A stretch of DNA of 59,857 bases from Desulfuromonadales bacterium (GCA_030154185.1 JASKKK010000012.1:1-59857), one strand, 5' to 3'. Shown: positions 45,617 through 55,767, counted from the stretch's first letter. The notes: generated by a model not told the origin, from the letters alone. Translations and numbers: made by a program.

Positions 45617-46025
45617 GTCTTTTTGATGTGATTCCGGAATACAAGGCTTCCGCTGTCGTGCCTATTGCTCGTTTGAGTCAGTCGTCGGGAGCCGGCCAGA
45701 CGTAAAGGCGTGGATATTCCGTTCCGGGGTTGCAGGAAGCTCTGTCCTTTATTTGTTGATAGTGGTGCCCGATGTAATTTTGATGATCTTACGCAGGCGA
45801 TATGCCCAAAAACCCCGCCAGCATAGCAAACACCTGGGCAGTTTTCCAGATGCTTTTTGCTTAAAAATCAATTAAGTAGCAAAGTTTGTCCCGTTTTACA
45901 GCAAAGACTTATCGGGCAGGCTACCGTTGTTTGTGACAAAATTTGACAAGCTGTCAAGGCCAAATAGCGTAAAATCAGCGTTTTTCCCTTGATAGCAAAG
46001 CGAAAAATGAATAGTATCGCTGTTA
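45617..46025. other. Intergenic region with dyads before the MSHA operon
   Basis: About 409 bases without a gene. An imperfect inverted repeat (TTTGCTTAA...TTAAGTAGCAAA) lies near 45855-45882. A perfect dyad TTGACA-AGC-TGTCAA (45943-45957) is preceded by another TGACA (45934-45938). TAAAAT at about 45971 could be a -10 element. It is the likely control region of the mshI-led transcript. Confidence 0.45.
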
Positions 46026-47081
46026 TTGCATCGATTAATGAATGGTTTTCCTGATATTGCTAATGGTTTGATTGAGGCCTGTCAGGCCTTTGACTTAGAG
46101 GTTCTGCATTCAGGGGGGAGCGTGAGAATTTTCGGTGGACAACCGTCGTCGGTCCACGGGATGACGGGGGTTTCCCAGGAGAACGCGGGGATTGCCCTGG
46201 CGCATGTGACCGGTAGTCGTGACAAGCCCCATTTGAGCTGCTGCACTTTTTTCGAAGGCGGTCTTTCTGCAGTTGAGGACTCATTGCAGGAGCAGGTCAA
46301 GAACAGCAGGTTGGTTCGTAGTCGCGCAGTCGGTGTTGTCGGATTTGGTTCCTATGGGCTTTTCCAGGTATCCCCGCCTCCCGTCCCGGATGATGAGATG
46401 CGTGACGCCGTCCGCTGGCAAATCAAGGATCTTGTCGACTATTCCTTGGACGAAGCCGTTGTCGATGTTTTTCAGGTGGGGGCGGACCGCCATCGAGAGG
46501 GAGCCAAAAACGTTTATGTTGTGGTTGCCCGAAAGTCGGTTGTGCGGCAACAGATCGAATTGATGCGTCATGCCCGCCTTAAGATCGATGCCATAGACAT
46601 TCCCGAATTGTCTCTGCGAAATCTTGCCGCCCTGTTGCCGGAGGATGCCCGCGGGGTGTCGTTGCTCCATCTCGGGGTCGACAGGGGAGTGGTCATCGTA
46701 TGTCGTGGGGGACGTCTGCAACTGGCCCGTGACATTCCCTTTGGGACCGCCGCTTTGTCTGCCGGAAAGGATTTATCCGAACCAGACGGCTACGACGACA
46801 ATTCCCGGGAACGTTTGAGTTCGTTGGCACTCGATATCCAGCGATCCCTTGATTTCTACGAAAGCAGTTTTCGTCAAACACCTGTAGCAGCCCTTTATCT
46901 TCTGCCATCCCGGATGCCTTTGCCCGATCTCCTGCCGGAATTGCAAAACCGCCTCGGTACTCCTGTCAAACCCTATGTCCTTGGTGACGTTCTCAGCGGC
47001 GAACGCGAACCGCTGCTTGAAGCGGACAAATGTCTGCTGGCCGTCGGTGCCGCCTTGCGTAACGACAAGGAGGAGGCATGA
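46026..47081 (+). CDS. mshI: MSHA biogenesis protein MshI, PilM-like
   Basis: A 351-residue protein related to PilM/MshI, the actin-like cytoplasmic component of the pilus alignment complex. Recognisable pieces include DAVRWQIKDLVDYSLDEAVV, VARKSVVRQQIELMRHA and the ATPase-fold segment SLLHLGVDRGVVIV. It opens the MSHA gene run and overlaps the next gene by four bases (ATGA). The start is uncertain: TTG at 46026 or ATG at 46038, neither with a strong ribosome-binding site. Confidence 0.82.
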   Translation: MHRLMNGFPDIANGLIEACQAFDLEVLHSGGSVRIFGGQPSSVHGMTGVSQENAGIALAHVTGSRDKPHLSCCTFFEGGLSAVEDSLQEQVKNSRLVRSRAVGVVGFGSYGLFQVSPPPVPDDEMRDAVRWQIKDLVDYSLDEAVVDVFQVGADRHREGAKNVYVVVARKSVVRQQIELMRHARLKIDAIDIPELSLRNLAALLPEDARGVSLLHLGVDRGVVIVCRGGRLQLARDIPFGTAALSAGKDLSEPDGYDDNSRERLSSLALDIQRSLDFYESSFRQTPVAALYLLPSRMPLPDLLPELQNRLGTPVKPYVLGDVLSGEREPLLEADKCLLAVGAALRNDKEEA

Positions 47082-47683
47082 GGCAACAGATTAACCTTTA
47101 TCAGCCGGCATTGTTCGAGAAGAATGTGCTTTTTTCGTCCAGGCTGATCGCCGTGTTGTTGATTGCAGGTCTGGCCTGTGCCCTGTTGGTCGGAGGGGGC
47201 GGTATGTGGCACCTTTCGAAGCTCAAATCTAAACTGGCACGGTTGCAGACCGACCAGGATGCCGCTTTGCAGCGGGTGGCAGAGTACCAACGACGGTATC
47301 CCCCGCGAAGGCCCGACCCCGACCTGGCTCAAAAGGTGGACCAGATGATGGCCGATCGCCAGGCCCGCCTCGCTTTGCTGGATTTTCTGACCGAAGAACG
47401 GCCGGGCAATGGCGTGGGGTTTTCCAGTCATTTGGAAGGCCTGGCCAGAGAGGATCTCTCGACCGTCTGGTTGCGTCATATCCGGCTTTCGGGCGGCGGC
47501 CATGATCTTCTGCTGGAAGGGAGTGCCACCCGGGCTTCGGATGTGCCCGTATATCTGCAGCGCCTGCAGCGTCAACAGGATTATGTCGGCCGTGAGTTCG
47601 ACCACCTGCAGCTGAGCCGTTCGGAAAATAATCCCCAAGCCGTGGATTTTCTTCTGCAAACCACCAAAGAGAAAAAACCGTGA
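47078..47683 (+). CDS. PilN-like MSHA inner-membrane assembly protein
   Basis: A 201-residue bitopic membrane protein with the PilN plan. The short cytoplasmic N-terminus (MRQQINLYQPALF) is the segment that binds PilM. A membrane helix (about 22-44) and a coiled coil (LKSKLARLQTDQDAAL) lead to a periplasmic domain. In Vibrio/Shewanella this corresponds to MshI2. It overlaps both neighbours, indicating coupled translation. Confidence 0.82.
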   Translation: MRQQINLYQPALFEKNVLFSSRLIAVLLIAGLACALLVGGGGMWHLSKLKSKLARLQTDQDAALQRVAEYQRRYPPRRPDPDLAQKVDQMMADRQARLALLDFLTEERPGNGVGFSSHLEGLAREDLSTVWLRHIRLSGGGHDLLLEGSATRASDVPVYLQRLQRQQDYVGREFDHLQLSRSENNPQAVDFLLQTTKEKKP

Positions 47684-48360
47684 GGACGATAGGAAAAAAA
47701 ATCATCCGCTGGGCGGATTGGCTCGACGGACGTAGTGTGCGGGAGCGGGTTCTGCTGACAGTCATGGTGCTGGCGGTCGGTTTCATGTGTCTGGATGCCC
47801 TGTGGTTTCATCCGCAGAGTATCGAGCGAAGTCGCCTGAATGATAAAATTGCAACCCTGGATGCCACGCTATCCGAACTTGGGCGCCAGACCGAGGCCAT
47901 CAAGGCCCGAGGGCAGGAAGATCCGGACCTTGAAAATCGTGCCCGGCAGCGGCAATTACAGGCCGAATTGACCGTGCTTGACGAGCGTCTCAAAGCGCTT
48001 ACCGTCGACCTGGTCTCTCCGCGAGACATGGCAGAGGTTTTGAGAGAGCTGCTGAAAAGACAAAAAGACTTGCGACTGGTAAGTCTCGAAAATTTGCCTC
48101 CGGTCGGTCTGCTGCCTCCCCGGGAAGGCAAGAACGCGGAGTTCGATGACGGAACCTACTCCAATCTGTATCGCCACCCTGTACGTATCGTTGTCTCGGG
48201 AACGTATCTTCAGGCCCTCGATTATTTGAGGGAGCTGGAGAATCTGCCCCGCAAATTATGCTGGGACAGTCTGGATATCGTGGTGGGGGACTATCCTCAG
48301 ACGGAAATATCCCTGACGGTTTACACTCTGAGTCGTAGAAAGGGGTGGATCGGTGTTTAG
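47680..48360 (+). CDS. mshJ: MSHA biogenesis protein MshJ, PilO-like
   Basis: A 226-residue protein with one membrane helix (about 25-43), a long coiled coil (about 50-120) and a PilO-like periplasmic domain with SNLYRHPVRIVVSGTYLQAL. PilN- and PilO-like proteins form the periplasmic link between the inner-membrane platform and the secretin. The GTG start overlaps the preceding stop. Position between MshI and MshK agrees with the MSHA order. Confidence 0.82.
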   Translation: MRTIGKKIIRWADWLDGRSVRERVLLTVMVLAVGFMCLDALWFHPQSIERSRLNDKIATLDATLSELGRQTEAIKARGQEDPDLENRARQRQLQAELTVLDERLKALTVDLVSPRDMAEVLRELLKRQKDLRLVSLENLPPVGLLPPREGKNAEFDDGTYSNLYRHPVRIVVSGTYLQALDYLRELENLPRKLCWDSLDIVVGDYPQTEISLTVYTLSRRKGWIGV

Positions 48361-48718
48361 GGAGCGAATTCGCATCACGGCTGCAGGTGTCGCACTGGCG
48401 ATTGTCTGTTCGGTTATATGTTCTTCCGCAAGCGCAACGGAGCCGTTGCCCGATCCGACGCGTCCGGTATTGATGGGCGGCGTGCAGAAAGCCAAGACTG
48501 CAGATCCGAAGCATTGGCAACTGACCTCGGTCCTGATTTCCGCACAACGGCGCGTTGCGGTTATCAACGATCAGGTGGTACGGATCGGTCAGAACATAAA
48601 CGGTGCGAAATTGCTCACAGTGGAACCCGGCAGTGCTTTACTGTCCCATGCAGGACGAAGAATTCGATTGGAGCTGATTGCCGAGCCCGTCAAACGGGTG
48701 GTTGCCCCGGCGCTTTGA
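48353..48718 (+). CDS. mshK: MSHA biogenesis protein MshK, PilP-like
   Basis: A 121-residue exported protein with a signal peptide (about 1-29). The motif LPDPTRPVLMG then LTSVLISAQRRVAVINDQVV matches MshK/GspC-like periplasmic proteins that contact the secretin. It overlaps mshJ by eight bases and starts with GTG. Identification rests on motif and position. Confidence 0.8.
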   Translation: MFRERIRITAAGVALAIVCSVICSSASATEPLPDPTRPVLMGGVQKAKTADPKHWQLTSVLISAQRRVAVINDQVVRIGQNINGAKLLTVEPGSALLSHAGRRIRLELIAEPVKRVVAPAL

Positions 48719-48729
48719 AACGAGGATAT

Positions 48730-50454
48730 GTGCGAAAACCGATGAAAATGAAAGAGCATTACAGTGTCAGGATACTGGTCGGACTGATCGGAGCAGCGCT
48801 GCTGGCGACGGGGTGCGCTCCCCAGCCGCGGGGAGATATGCCTCTGGCGCAATTTGAACAGCAGCTTGCAGAACAGACGCAGGCCCCGAAAACTCTTCCC
48901 GAGGAGGTGTCGGCGGCTCTTTTGCCACCTGTTGAGACCGAACAGCCTCTTTCCGAGCTGTCGGCTGAAGAGCCCCGTTTCGACGTGTCCGCCAAGGATA
49001 CGCCGGCCCGGGAGTTCTTTATGGGCCTGGTGGAGGGTACGCCTTACAATATGGTGGTGCATCCTTCGGTATCCGGCACCATATCCCTCAATCTCAAAGC
49101 CGTGACCATCCCAGAGGTTATGAATATTCTGCGGGATGTTTACGGGTTTTCCTACCGCACGACCCCCTCGGGGTTCCAGGTCATGCCCGACATCCTGCAG
49201 ACCCAGGTGTTTTATGTGAATTATCTCAACCTTGTGCGCAAGGGGTTGTCTCAGACCCGGGTAAGTTCCGGGCAGGTCAGCGAATCGGATGGCAGTGACG
49301 AAAACGACAATGATAGCGGTTCGAGACGTCGCAATCGGGATGACGGCAATGAAATGGTATCCGGCAGCCGCATCGACACCGAATCGAACGCAGATTTCTG
49401 GACCGAGTTGAGTACTGCACTGCGCACCATGGTCGGCCAGGAAGGTGGGCGCCGGGTCGTGGTACAGCCGCAAGCCGGAGTGGTGGTGATTCGGGCCATG
49501 CCCGAAGAATTGCGAACCATCGAACGCTACCTGGCCACCATTCAGGGCAATCTGCAGCGCCAGGTGATTCTCGAGGCGAAGATTCTCGAGGTTGAATTGG
49601 GCGACGGCTACCAGGCAGGCATCAATTGGGCGGCCATGAACGGCGATGTTTCCATAGCCCAGTCGCGGGGAGATATTTTCGCCGACAACGGGATGTCGAA
49701 TATTATCGGCAGCGACGGGGCGGCCATTGCCTCGGGGTTGACTTCAGGTGCCTTCGGCGGAGTGTTCAGCGCCGCCTTGAACTTCAAGAATTTCTCGGCA
49801 TTTATCGAACTGCTGGAAACCCAGGGCGACGTGCAGGTGCTGTCCAGTCCGCGCATCTCCACGGTCAACAATCAGAAAGCTGTGATCAAGGTCGGTTCCG
49901 ACGAATTTTTCGTGACGGATGTTTCCAGCGACACGGTAACCGGTACGACTACCACCACGTCGCCGGATATTACCCTCACCCCGTTTTTTTCCGGCATTGC
50001 TCTCGACGTTACGCCGCAAATCGATCCGGACGGACGGGTAACCCTGCATATTCACCCGACGGTCAGCGAGGTGACGGACCAGACCAAGGATATTACGGTA
50101 GCCGGCCAGACCCAGAGCCTGCCTCTGGCATTCAGCACGGTGCGCGAATCCGACAGCATCGTTTCGGCCAACAGCGGGCAGGTGGTGGTGATCGGCGGCC
50201 TGATGAAGGACCAGTTGCAGAAACGGGATGCCAGCGTGCCTCTGCTCGGGCGCCTGCCGGGGGTAGGCAGCCTGTTTCGCCACACGCAGTCGATTTCGCG
50301 CAAAAGCGAATTGGTCATTCTGTTGCGCCCCATGGTGGTCGAATCGCATACCTGGAACCGGGCGGTTGATGCTTCACGCCAACGCTTCAAGAGCCTGGGC
50401 AGCGAATTCGATACCGAATGGCGCGGCGGCAGGTTCGCGCGTCCGGCCCGCTGA
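48730..50454 (+). CDS. mshL: MSHA secretin MshL
   Basis: The outer-membrane secretin through which the pilus leaves. About 574 residues from the GTG at 48730 (ATG at 48742 is an alternative). A lipoprotein signal (LLATGC) anchors it without need of a pilotin. An STN-like domain (AKDTPAREFF...NMVVHPSVSG) follows, then a Ser/Asp/Arg-rich linker at about 180-215. The secretin domain has QVVVIGGLMKD and VPLLGRLPGVGSLFR, with SRKSELVILLRPMVV near the end. All secretin landmarks are present. Confidence 0.93.
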   Translation: MRKPMKMKEHYSVRILVGLIGAALLATGCAPQPRGDMPLAQFEQQLAEQTQAPKTLPEEVSAALLPPVETEQPLSELSAEEPRFDVSAKDTPAREFFMGLVEGTPYNMVVHPSVSGTISLNLKAVTIPEVMNILRDVYGFSYRTTPSGFQVMPDILQTQVFYVNYLNLVRKGLSQTRVSSGQVSESDGSDENDNDSGSRRRNRDDGNEMVSGSRIDTESNADFWTELSTALRTMVGQEGGRRVVVQPQAGVVVIRAMPEELRTIERYLATIQGNLQRQVILEAKILEVELGDGYQAGINWAAMNGDVSIAQSRGDIFADNGMSNIIGSDGAAIASGLTSGAFGGVFSAALNFKNFSAFIELLETQGDVQVLSSPRISTVNNQKAVIKVGSDEFFVTDVSSDTVTGTTTTTSPDITLTPFFSGIALDVTPQIDPDGRVTLHIHPTVSEVTDQTKDITVAGQTQSLPLAFSTVRESDSIVSANSGQVVVIGGLMKDQLQKRDASVPLLGRLPGVGSLFRHTQSISRKSELVILLRPMVVESHTWNRAVDASRQRFKSLGSEFDTEWRGGRFARPAR

Positions 50455-50479
50455 ACGGTTCCGGCGAGGATAGCGGTTC

Positions 50480-51325
50480 ATGTATCGGGAACACTTCGGT
50501 CTGGGACTAAAACCGTTTGGCTTGACGCCGGATGGGGCTTTTCTCTTCGCCCACGCTGGCTATCATGAGGCCCTTAATGTTTTGCTTGTCGCTCTGGACA
50601 GCGGCGAAGGCTTTATGAAGATTACCGGCGAGGTCGGCACCGGCAAGACGGTCTTGTGTCGCCGTTTGCTCGATCTTCTGGGCGAAACCCATATAACGGC
50701 CTATGTACCGAATCCTCTGCTCGAACCGATGGAACTCTATGGTGCCGTGGCCGACGAGCTGGGGGCCGAGTTCGCCGGCGCCGCCGACTCTCACGATGCC
50801 CTCAAGCGTATCGCGCATCGTCTCATCGACCTGGGAACCGGGGATCGCTCGGTTGTGTTGTGCATCGACGAGGCTCAGGCCATGTCGGATCGTACTCTTG
50901 AGGCACTGCGGCTGCTGAGCAATCTGGAAACCGAAAAACGCAAGTTGCTGCATATCGTGCTTTTCGGACAACCGGAACTCGACCGGCGGCTCTCCGGTTA
51001 TGCGCTGCGTCAGTTGCGACAGCGGATCGTATTCAGCTACTGCCTGCCGGCTCTGGATCGGCAGGATGTTGCAAACTATGTGCGTCATCGCCTGCAGGCG
51101 GCCGGTTATGCAGGCGGCGATCTGTTCACATCCCGGGCTCTTATCAGACTCTGGCGCGGAAGTCGCGGCATCCCCAGGCTGGTCAATATTCTGGCTCATA
51201 AGGCCATGCTCGCGGCATTCGGTCAAGGAGATGGCATGGTCCGCGCCAGACATGTGCGCTCCGCCATCGCCGATACCGACGATGCGAGACGCGGTTGGCT
51301 TTACCGTTTGGGCTTTGAGCGCTAA
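50480..51325 (+). CDS. mshM: MSHA biogenesis ATPase MshM (ExeA-like)
   Basis: A 281-residue AAA ATPase of the ExeA/GspA type. It begins MYREHFGLGLKPFGLTPDG and has Walker A GEVGTGKTVL, Walker B VLCIDEAQAM and the arginine-rich LRQLRQRIVF. ExeA-like proteins help assemble the secretin across peptidoglycan; MshM sits in the same place in Vibrio. It lacks the C-terminal peptidoglycan-binding extension of ExeA. Confidence 0.9.
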   Translation: MYREHFGLGLKPFGLTPDGAFLFAHAGYHEALNVLLVALDSGEGFMKITGEVGTGKTVLCRRLLDLLGETHITAYVPNPLLEPMELYGAVADELGAEFAGAADSHDALKRIAHRLIDLGTGDRSVVLCIDEAQAMSDRTLEALRLLSNLETEKRKLLHIVLFGQPELDRRLSGYALRQLRQRIVFSYCLPALDRQDVANYVRHRLQAAGYAGGDLFTSRALIRLWRGSRGIPRLVNILAHKAMLAAFGQGDGMVRARHVRSAIADTDDARRGWLYRLGFER

Positions 51326-51336
51326 GGAGAAAGCCT

Positions 51337-52788
51337 TTGAGTCTCATCAATCAGATGCTCAAGGATATCGAAAAACGTTCTTCTTCGCAGGAGGCACAGA
51401 ATGGTGTGGCGCCGCCTGGAACGGTGCCGACGGCCAGTCGCCGTCGTCGACCCAAATGGTGGGCGGGCGCTTCCGTTATGCTGCTTGTTTTGGCAGCATT
51501 TGTCTGGTGGCGCGGGTTTGAACGGACGGAGTCGACTGTGGCGTCGATCGAAACCGCAAAAACGGTCGCGTCTCCTCCCGCTGCGCAGATCGTATCTTCG
51601 GGCACAAAGAACCAGGTTCCGGCCATCGAAGAGGCCCCCCCGGTTTCCATCGATAACCTGCGCATTGACGAGCATGACCACCGCCTGCAGATCGAGGTCT
51701 CTTTTTCGCGAACCCCCGTTTATCGTCTGGCGGTGGCCGAACAAGGCAAACAGCTGGTGGTCGAACTTCCGGTAAAGACCAGGCTTTCAGCGGCTTTGCC
51801 GGATACGTCCGCCTTGGCCCTGGTGCGCAGTGTGGTCAGTGAAAAGGATGGCCAGGGGACGCGGCTGGTTTTTTCCTTCAACCAGGCTTGTCAATATCGT
51901 GAACTGACCCTGGACGCTTCGCCTGGAGGCGAGGGCCGGCTTCTCAGTTTTAACGTGCAGCCCGAACCGCTTGCGGTCGCTGCGATTGTTCCGGAGCCCC
52001 GTCCCGGAACCGACGCCGAAAAGTCTGTACGAACCGAGGTATCGACGGATGAGGTGCCATCGTCACCGCTAGCGGTCGCCGACCATCAGGCCAACGTGGC
52101 CCCGATCCCGGCTCATGAGCCGGAGGCGTCGGAGATGACTCGACAAAAGCTTCCGGTTACCCCGCGCGAGCGTGCCGCAAGATACTATCGGGAAGGTTTT
52201 TCTGCTTTGCGACAGGGGAATCCTCGGGCGGCGGAGACAGATTTGCGTGCGGCACTTGCCATCGAGCCCCAGCATACCGACGCCCGCGATCTGCTGCTGC
52301 GTCTGCTCGCTCAGCAGGGGCGTGATGCCGAACGCAAGGCGTTGCTGGCTGAAGCGGTGCGGGATGTTCCGCAGCATCTGCCCTATCGCCTTGCCTATGC
52401 GCGACTGCTGATCGAGTCCGGAGCTCTCACGGAGGCACGGGAGATATTAGTCGGCAAGCCTCGTCCCCCGGTCGTAGAAGCCCAGGGCCTCTATGCTATG
52501 CTGGCGACGGTTTGTCAGCGTCTCGGCCGGTATGACGAGGCGGTGCAAACCTATCGGCAATTGCTGGCCGTAAAACCGGGCAAGGCGACGTGGTGGCTCG
52601 GGCTTGGCATCGCTCTTGAAGGGGCCTTGTTGAAGGATCAGGCCCGGCAGGCTTATGGACAGGCGCTGGCACGAGGCGGACTGTCTTCCGGAGTGCAGAC
52701 GTATATCCGGCAGCGGTTGAGGGCTTTGGAGAACGAGCAGTTTCGGCAACCTGCTGCCGGCGTTAACGCAGGAAAGGAAACAACGTGA
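51337..52788 (+). CDS. mshN: MSHA biogenesis protein MshN (TPR protein)
   Basis: A 483-residue protein that starts SLINQMLKDIEKRSS, typical of MshN/GspB-like proteins. A membrane helix (about 45-61) and a periplasmic Pro/Ala-rich linker with an AMIN-like part precede C-terminal TPR repeats from about residue 285 (YYREGFSALRQGNPRAAETD). The TTG start is behind AAGGAGA. It overlaps mshE by four bases (GTGA). Confidence 0.87.
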   Translation: MSLINQMLKDIEKRSSSQEAQNGVAPPGTVPTASRRRRPKWWAGASVMLLVLAAFVWWRGFERTESTVASIETAKTVASPPAAQIVSSGTKNQVPAIEEAPPVSIDNLRIDEHDHRLQIEVSFSRTPVYRLAVAEQGKQLVVELPVKTRLSAALPDTSALALVRSVVSEKDGQGTRLVFSFNQACQYRELTLDASPGGEGRLLSFNVQPEPLAVAAIVPEPRPGTDAEKSVRTEVSTDEVPSSPLAVADHQANVAPIPAHEPEASEMTRQKLPVTPRERAARYYREGFSALRQGNPRAAETDLRAALAIEPQHTDARDLLLRLLAQQGRDAERKALLAEAVRDVPQHLPYRLAYARLLIESGALTEAREILVGKPRPPVVEAQGLYAMLATVCQRLGRYDEAVQTYRQLLAVKPGKATWWLGLGIALEGALLKDQARQAYGQALARGGLSSGVQTYIRQRLRALENEQFRQPAAGVNAGKETT

Positions 52789-54569
52789 CGGTACGGAAAA
52801 AAATACGCATCGGCGAATTGCTGGTACGGCACGGGATTATCAGCGAAGAGCAGCTGCAAATCGCTCTGGCCGAGCAGAAGCGCACCGGCAGCAAACTCGG
52901 CCATACGCTGGTGGAACTGGGTTATCTGAGTCCGACCGGCTTTCTGAAGTTTCTCGGTCAGCAACTGCAGATTCCTTTTATCGATTTGCGTCATTACCAG
53001 TACAAGGCCGAAACCGTGCGGCTGCTCCCCGAAATATATGCCCGGCGGTTTCGTGCTCTGGTGCTGGCCGAGGAACGCGAAGGTCTGCTGGTCGGGATGG
53101 CCGATCCGACCGATATCTTCGCCTTCGACGAGTTGCGGCGTATTCTCAAACGCCCGATCAAGCTTGCCGTGGTCGGTGAAGACGAATTGCTCGAAATTGT
53201 CGACCGTATCTACCGCCGCACCGACGAAATCATCCATATCGCCGGAGAACTCAATGAAGAACTCGGCGAGGGCGGCATCGATCTGGAATCCCTGCTGTCG
53301 GGCAGCGATGTCGAAGACGCTCCCGTGGTGCGGCTGCTGCACACCCTGTTCGAGGATGCGGTGCAGATCGGCGCCTCGGATATCCATATCGAGCCGGACG
53401 AGTCGGTATTGCGTATCCGGCAACGTATCGACGGCATGCTCCACGAGCAGGTCATGAAGGAAAAACGCATCGGCGCTGCACTGGTATCGCGGCTCAAGCT
53501 GATGAGCGGTCTCGACATTTCCGAGCGCCGGCTGCCGCAGGACGGACGGTTCAATATCCGCGTAAGGGGCCGCAGCATCGACATTCGTTTATCGACCATG
53601 CCGTTGCAATACGGCGAGTCGGTGGTCATGCGTCTGCTCGACCAGTCCGGCGGCCTGCTGAGCCTGGAACAGATCGGCATGCCGGAAGTCATGCTGCAGC
53701 GGTTTCGTAACGTCATCCAGCGGCCCCACGGTCTGGTGCTGGTCACCGGACCGACGGGCAGCGGCAAGACCACCACGTTGTACGGTGCCCTCAATACCCT
53801 CAACGATGCCAGCAAGAAGGTCATCACTGTCGAGGATCCCGTCGAATATCGCTTGCCGCGCATCAATCAGGTCCAGGTGCAAAGCCGTATCGACCTGTCC
53901 TTTGCCCGCGTGCTGAGGGCGTCTCTGCGGCAGGACCCCGATATCGTCATGGTCGGTGAGATGCGTGACCAGGAAACCACCCAGATCGGTCTGCGCGCCG
54001 CCATGACCGGTCATCTGGTACTGTCGACCCTGCATACCAACGACGCAGTGAGCACCGCTTTGCGGCTTCTTGACATGGGCGCAGAAGGTTTCGTGGTCGG
54101 CAGTTCCCTGCTGGCCATCCTGGCCCAGCGTCTGGTGCGGCGCATCTGCGAAAGCTGCGTCGAAGACGATCCCCTCGATGCGGGACAACGCAGCTGGCTG
54201 GCCGCCATGGTCGGACCGCAGGCTCTGCAGCAGGGTTTCAAACGTGGTGCAGGCTGTCCCCGTTGTCATAATACCGGCTATCATGGCCGGATCGGTGTTT
54301 TCGAGTTGCTGCAGATCGATACGCCGCTGGCCGATGCTCTGCGACGCAGCGACAGCGCCGCCTTCACGAAGCTGGCTCGGCAGCAGCCGGGTTTCAAGGG
54401 ATTGTCCATGGCGGCTTACGACTATGCCTGCCAGGGGATTACCAGCATGGAGGAAGTGCTGCGCGTCTCCGGGCAGATTGAAGAATTCGATCCCGTTACC
54501 GGTGACCTGGCCGGTTATGAACTGAATGAGGATGGCGAGGATGCCGCAGTTTCGGTACCAGGCACGTAG
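52785..54569 (+). CDS. mshE: MSHA pilus extension ATPase MshE with c-di-GMP-binding MshEN domain
   Basis: The hexameric ATPase that powers pilus assembly, 594 residues. The N-terminal MshEN domain contains two tandem motifs, RIGELLVRHGIISEEQL (about 7-23) and KLGHTLVELGYLSPTGF (about 36-52), the arrangement shown in Vibrio MshE to bind cyclic di-GMP. The ATPase core has GPTGSGKTTTLY (Walker A), VMVGEMRD (Walker B), and STLHTNDA with His-box residues. A CxxC zinc module (CESC...CPRC) follows. Complete and presumably active. Confidence 0.95.
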   Translation: MTVRKKIRIGELLVRHGIISEEQLQIALAEQKRTGSKLGHTLVELGYLSPTGFLKFLGQQLQIPFIDLRHYQYKAETVRLLPEIYARRFRALVLAEEREGLLVGMADPTDIFAFDELRRILKRPIKLAVVGEDELLEIVDRIYRRTDEIIHIAGELNEELGEGGIDLESLLSGSDVEDAPVVRLLHTLFEDAVQIGASDIHIEPDESVLRIRQRIDGMLHEQVMKEKRIGAALVSRLKLMSGLDISERRLPQDGRFNIRVRGRSIDIRLSTMPLQYGESVVMRLLDQSGGLLSLEQIGMPEVMLQRFRNVIQRPHGLVLVTGPTGSGKTTTLYGALNTLNDASKKVITVEDPVEYRLPRINQVQVQSRIDLSFARVLRASLRQDPDIVMVGEMRDQETTQIGLRAAMTGHLVLSTLHTNDAVSTALRLLDMGAEGFVVGSSLLAILAQRLVRRICESCVEDDPLDAGQRSWLAAMVGPQALQQGFKRGAGCPRCHNTGYHGRIGVFELLQIDTPLADALRRSDSAAFTKLARQQPGFKGLSMAAYDYACQGITSMEEVLRVSGQIEEFDPVTGDLAGYELNEDGEDAAVSVPGT

Positions 54570-55767
54570 CGCCGCAGGGGACCTGCTCGAAGGGTCCATG
54601 GAAGCGGTCAGTTCCGCCATGGTGGCGGATCAGCTGCTGGCGAACGGCTCGACGCCGGTGCGCATTACCGAAGAATCCGACAAGGGCAGCGGAATTTCGG
54701 TTCTGAGCTGGCAGTTCGGCGGGCGGCGCATCGATCCCGAAGACCTGATCCTGTTCTGCCGTCAGATGTACAGCCTCACCAAGGCTGGCGTACCCCTGCT
54801 GCGGGCTTTGCGCGGCATGACCGAATCGGCCTGCAAACCGATCATGGCCGAAACGCTGCAAGCGGTTCTGGACGATCTCGAAGGCGGCCGCGATCTGTCC
54901 GGGGCCCTGCGCCGGCATCCCAGAATCTTTCCGCCTCTGGTGGTCAACATGATCCAGGTCGGCGAGAGCAGTGGGCGGCTCGATGAATCGTTCAACGAGG
55001 TGGCGACCTATCTGACCCGCGAAAAGCAGACCGCCGACCAGATCAAGGCGGCCTTGAGGTATCCGAGTTTCGTGGTGACGGCCATCGCCATCGCCATCGT
55101 CATCATCACGCTCTTCGTTATCCCGGCTTTCGAAAAGCTGTTCAGGTCGCAGGGCGCTCAGTTGCCTTTGCCGACGCGCATCATCCTCGGCCTTTCCAAT
55201 TTCGCCGTATCCTGGTGGTGGGCTATTCTTCTGGCGCTGGTGGCCGTTTTTTTCAGCTGGCGCGCCTGGATACGCACCGAGCAGGGGGCGCTGATATGGG
55301 ATCGCTTCAAATTGCGTTTGCCGGTGGTCGGCAGCATTATCCACCGGGCCATTCTGGTGCGCTTTGCTCGCGGCTTCGCCATGGGCTACGGCGCCGGGGT
55401 CCCGCTGATTCAGTCCCTGGCTTTGACCGCCCAGGCGGTGGGCAACAGTTACGTGCAGCAACGCCTCGGCAAGCTGCGGCGTGGCGTCGAGCACGGCGAC
55501 ACCCTGACGCGCAGCGCCGCCGCCAGTGAAATGTTCACTCCCCTGGTGCTGCAGATGCTGGCCGTCGGCGAAGAGACCGGATCCGTCGATACCATGCTGC
55601 TGGAGGTCGGCGATTTTTACGAACGCGAGATCGAATACGACATCAGCCGTCTGTCCAGCGCCATCGAACCGATCCTGATCGTCATCATCGGCGCCATGGT
55701 ACTGGTTCTGGCTCTCGGCGTGTTCCTCCCCATGTGGAACATGGCCAGCGTCATGCGCGGGGGGTGA
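54541..55767 (+). CDS. mshG: MSHA inner-membrane platform protein MshG
   Basis: A GspF/PilC-type platform protein of about 408 residues. It begins MPQFRYQARSAAGDLLEG and contains two GspF repeats, with PLLRALRGM (first copy) and PLIQSLALTAQAVGNSYVQQ (second copy). Three membrane helices are at about 185-205, 235-250 and 380-400. GEESGR- and GEETGSVDTML-type motifs are conserved. It overlaps the end of mshE by 29 bases. ATG 54541 is preferred over ATG 54526 because the homologous start is MPQFRY. Confidence 0.92.
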   Translation: MPQFRYQARSAAGDLLEGSMEAVSSAMVADQLLANGSTPVRITEESDKGSGISVLSWQFGGRRIDPEDLILFCRQMYSLTKAGVPLLRALRGMTESACKPIMAETLQAVLDDLEGGRDLSGALRRHPRIFPPLVVNMIQVGESSGRLDESFNEVATYLTREKQTADQIKAALRYPSFVVTAIAIAIVIITLFVIPAFEKLFRSQGAQLPLPTRIILGLSNFAVSWWWAILLALVAVFFSWRAWIRTEQGALIWDRFKLRLPVVGSIIHRAILVRFARGFAMGYGAGVPLIQSLALTAQAVGNSYVQQRLGKLRRGVEHGDTLTRSAAASEMFTPLVLQMLAVGEETGSVDTMLLEVGDFYEREIEYDISRLSSAIEPILIVIIGAMVLVLALGVFLPMWNMASVMRGG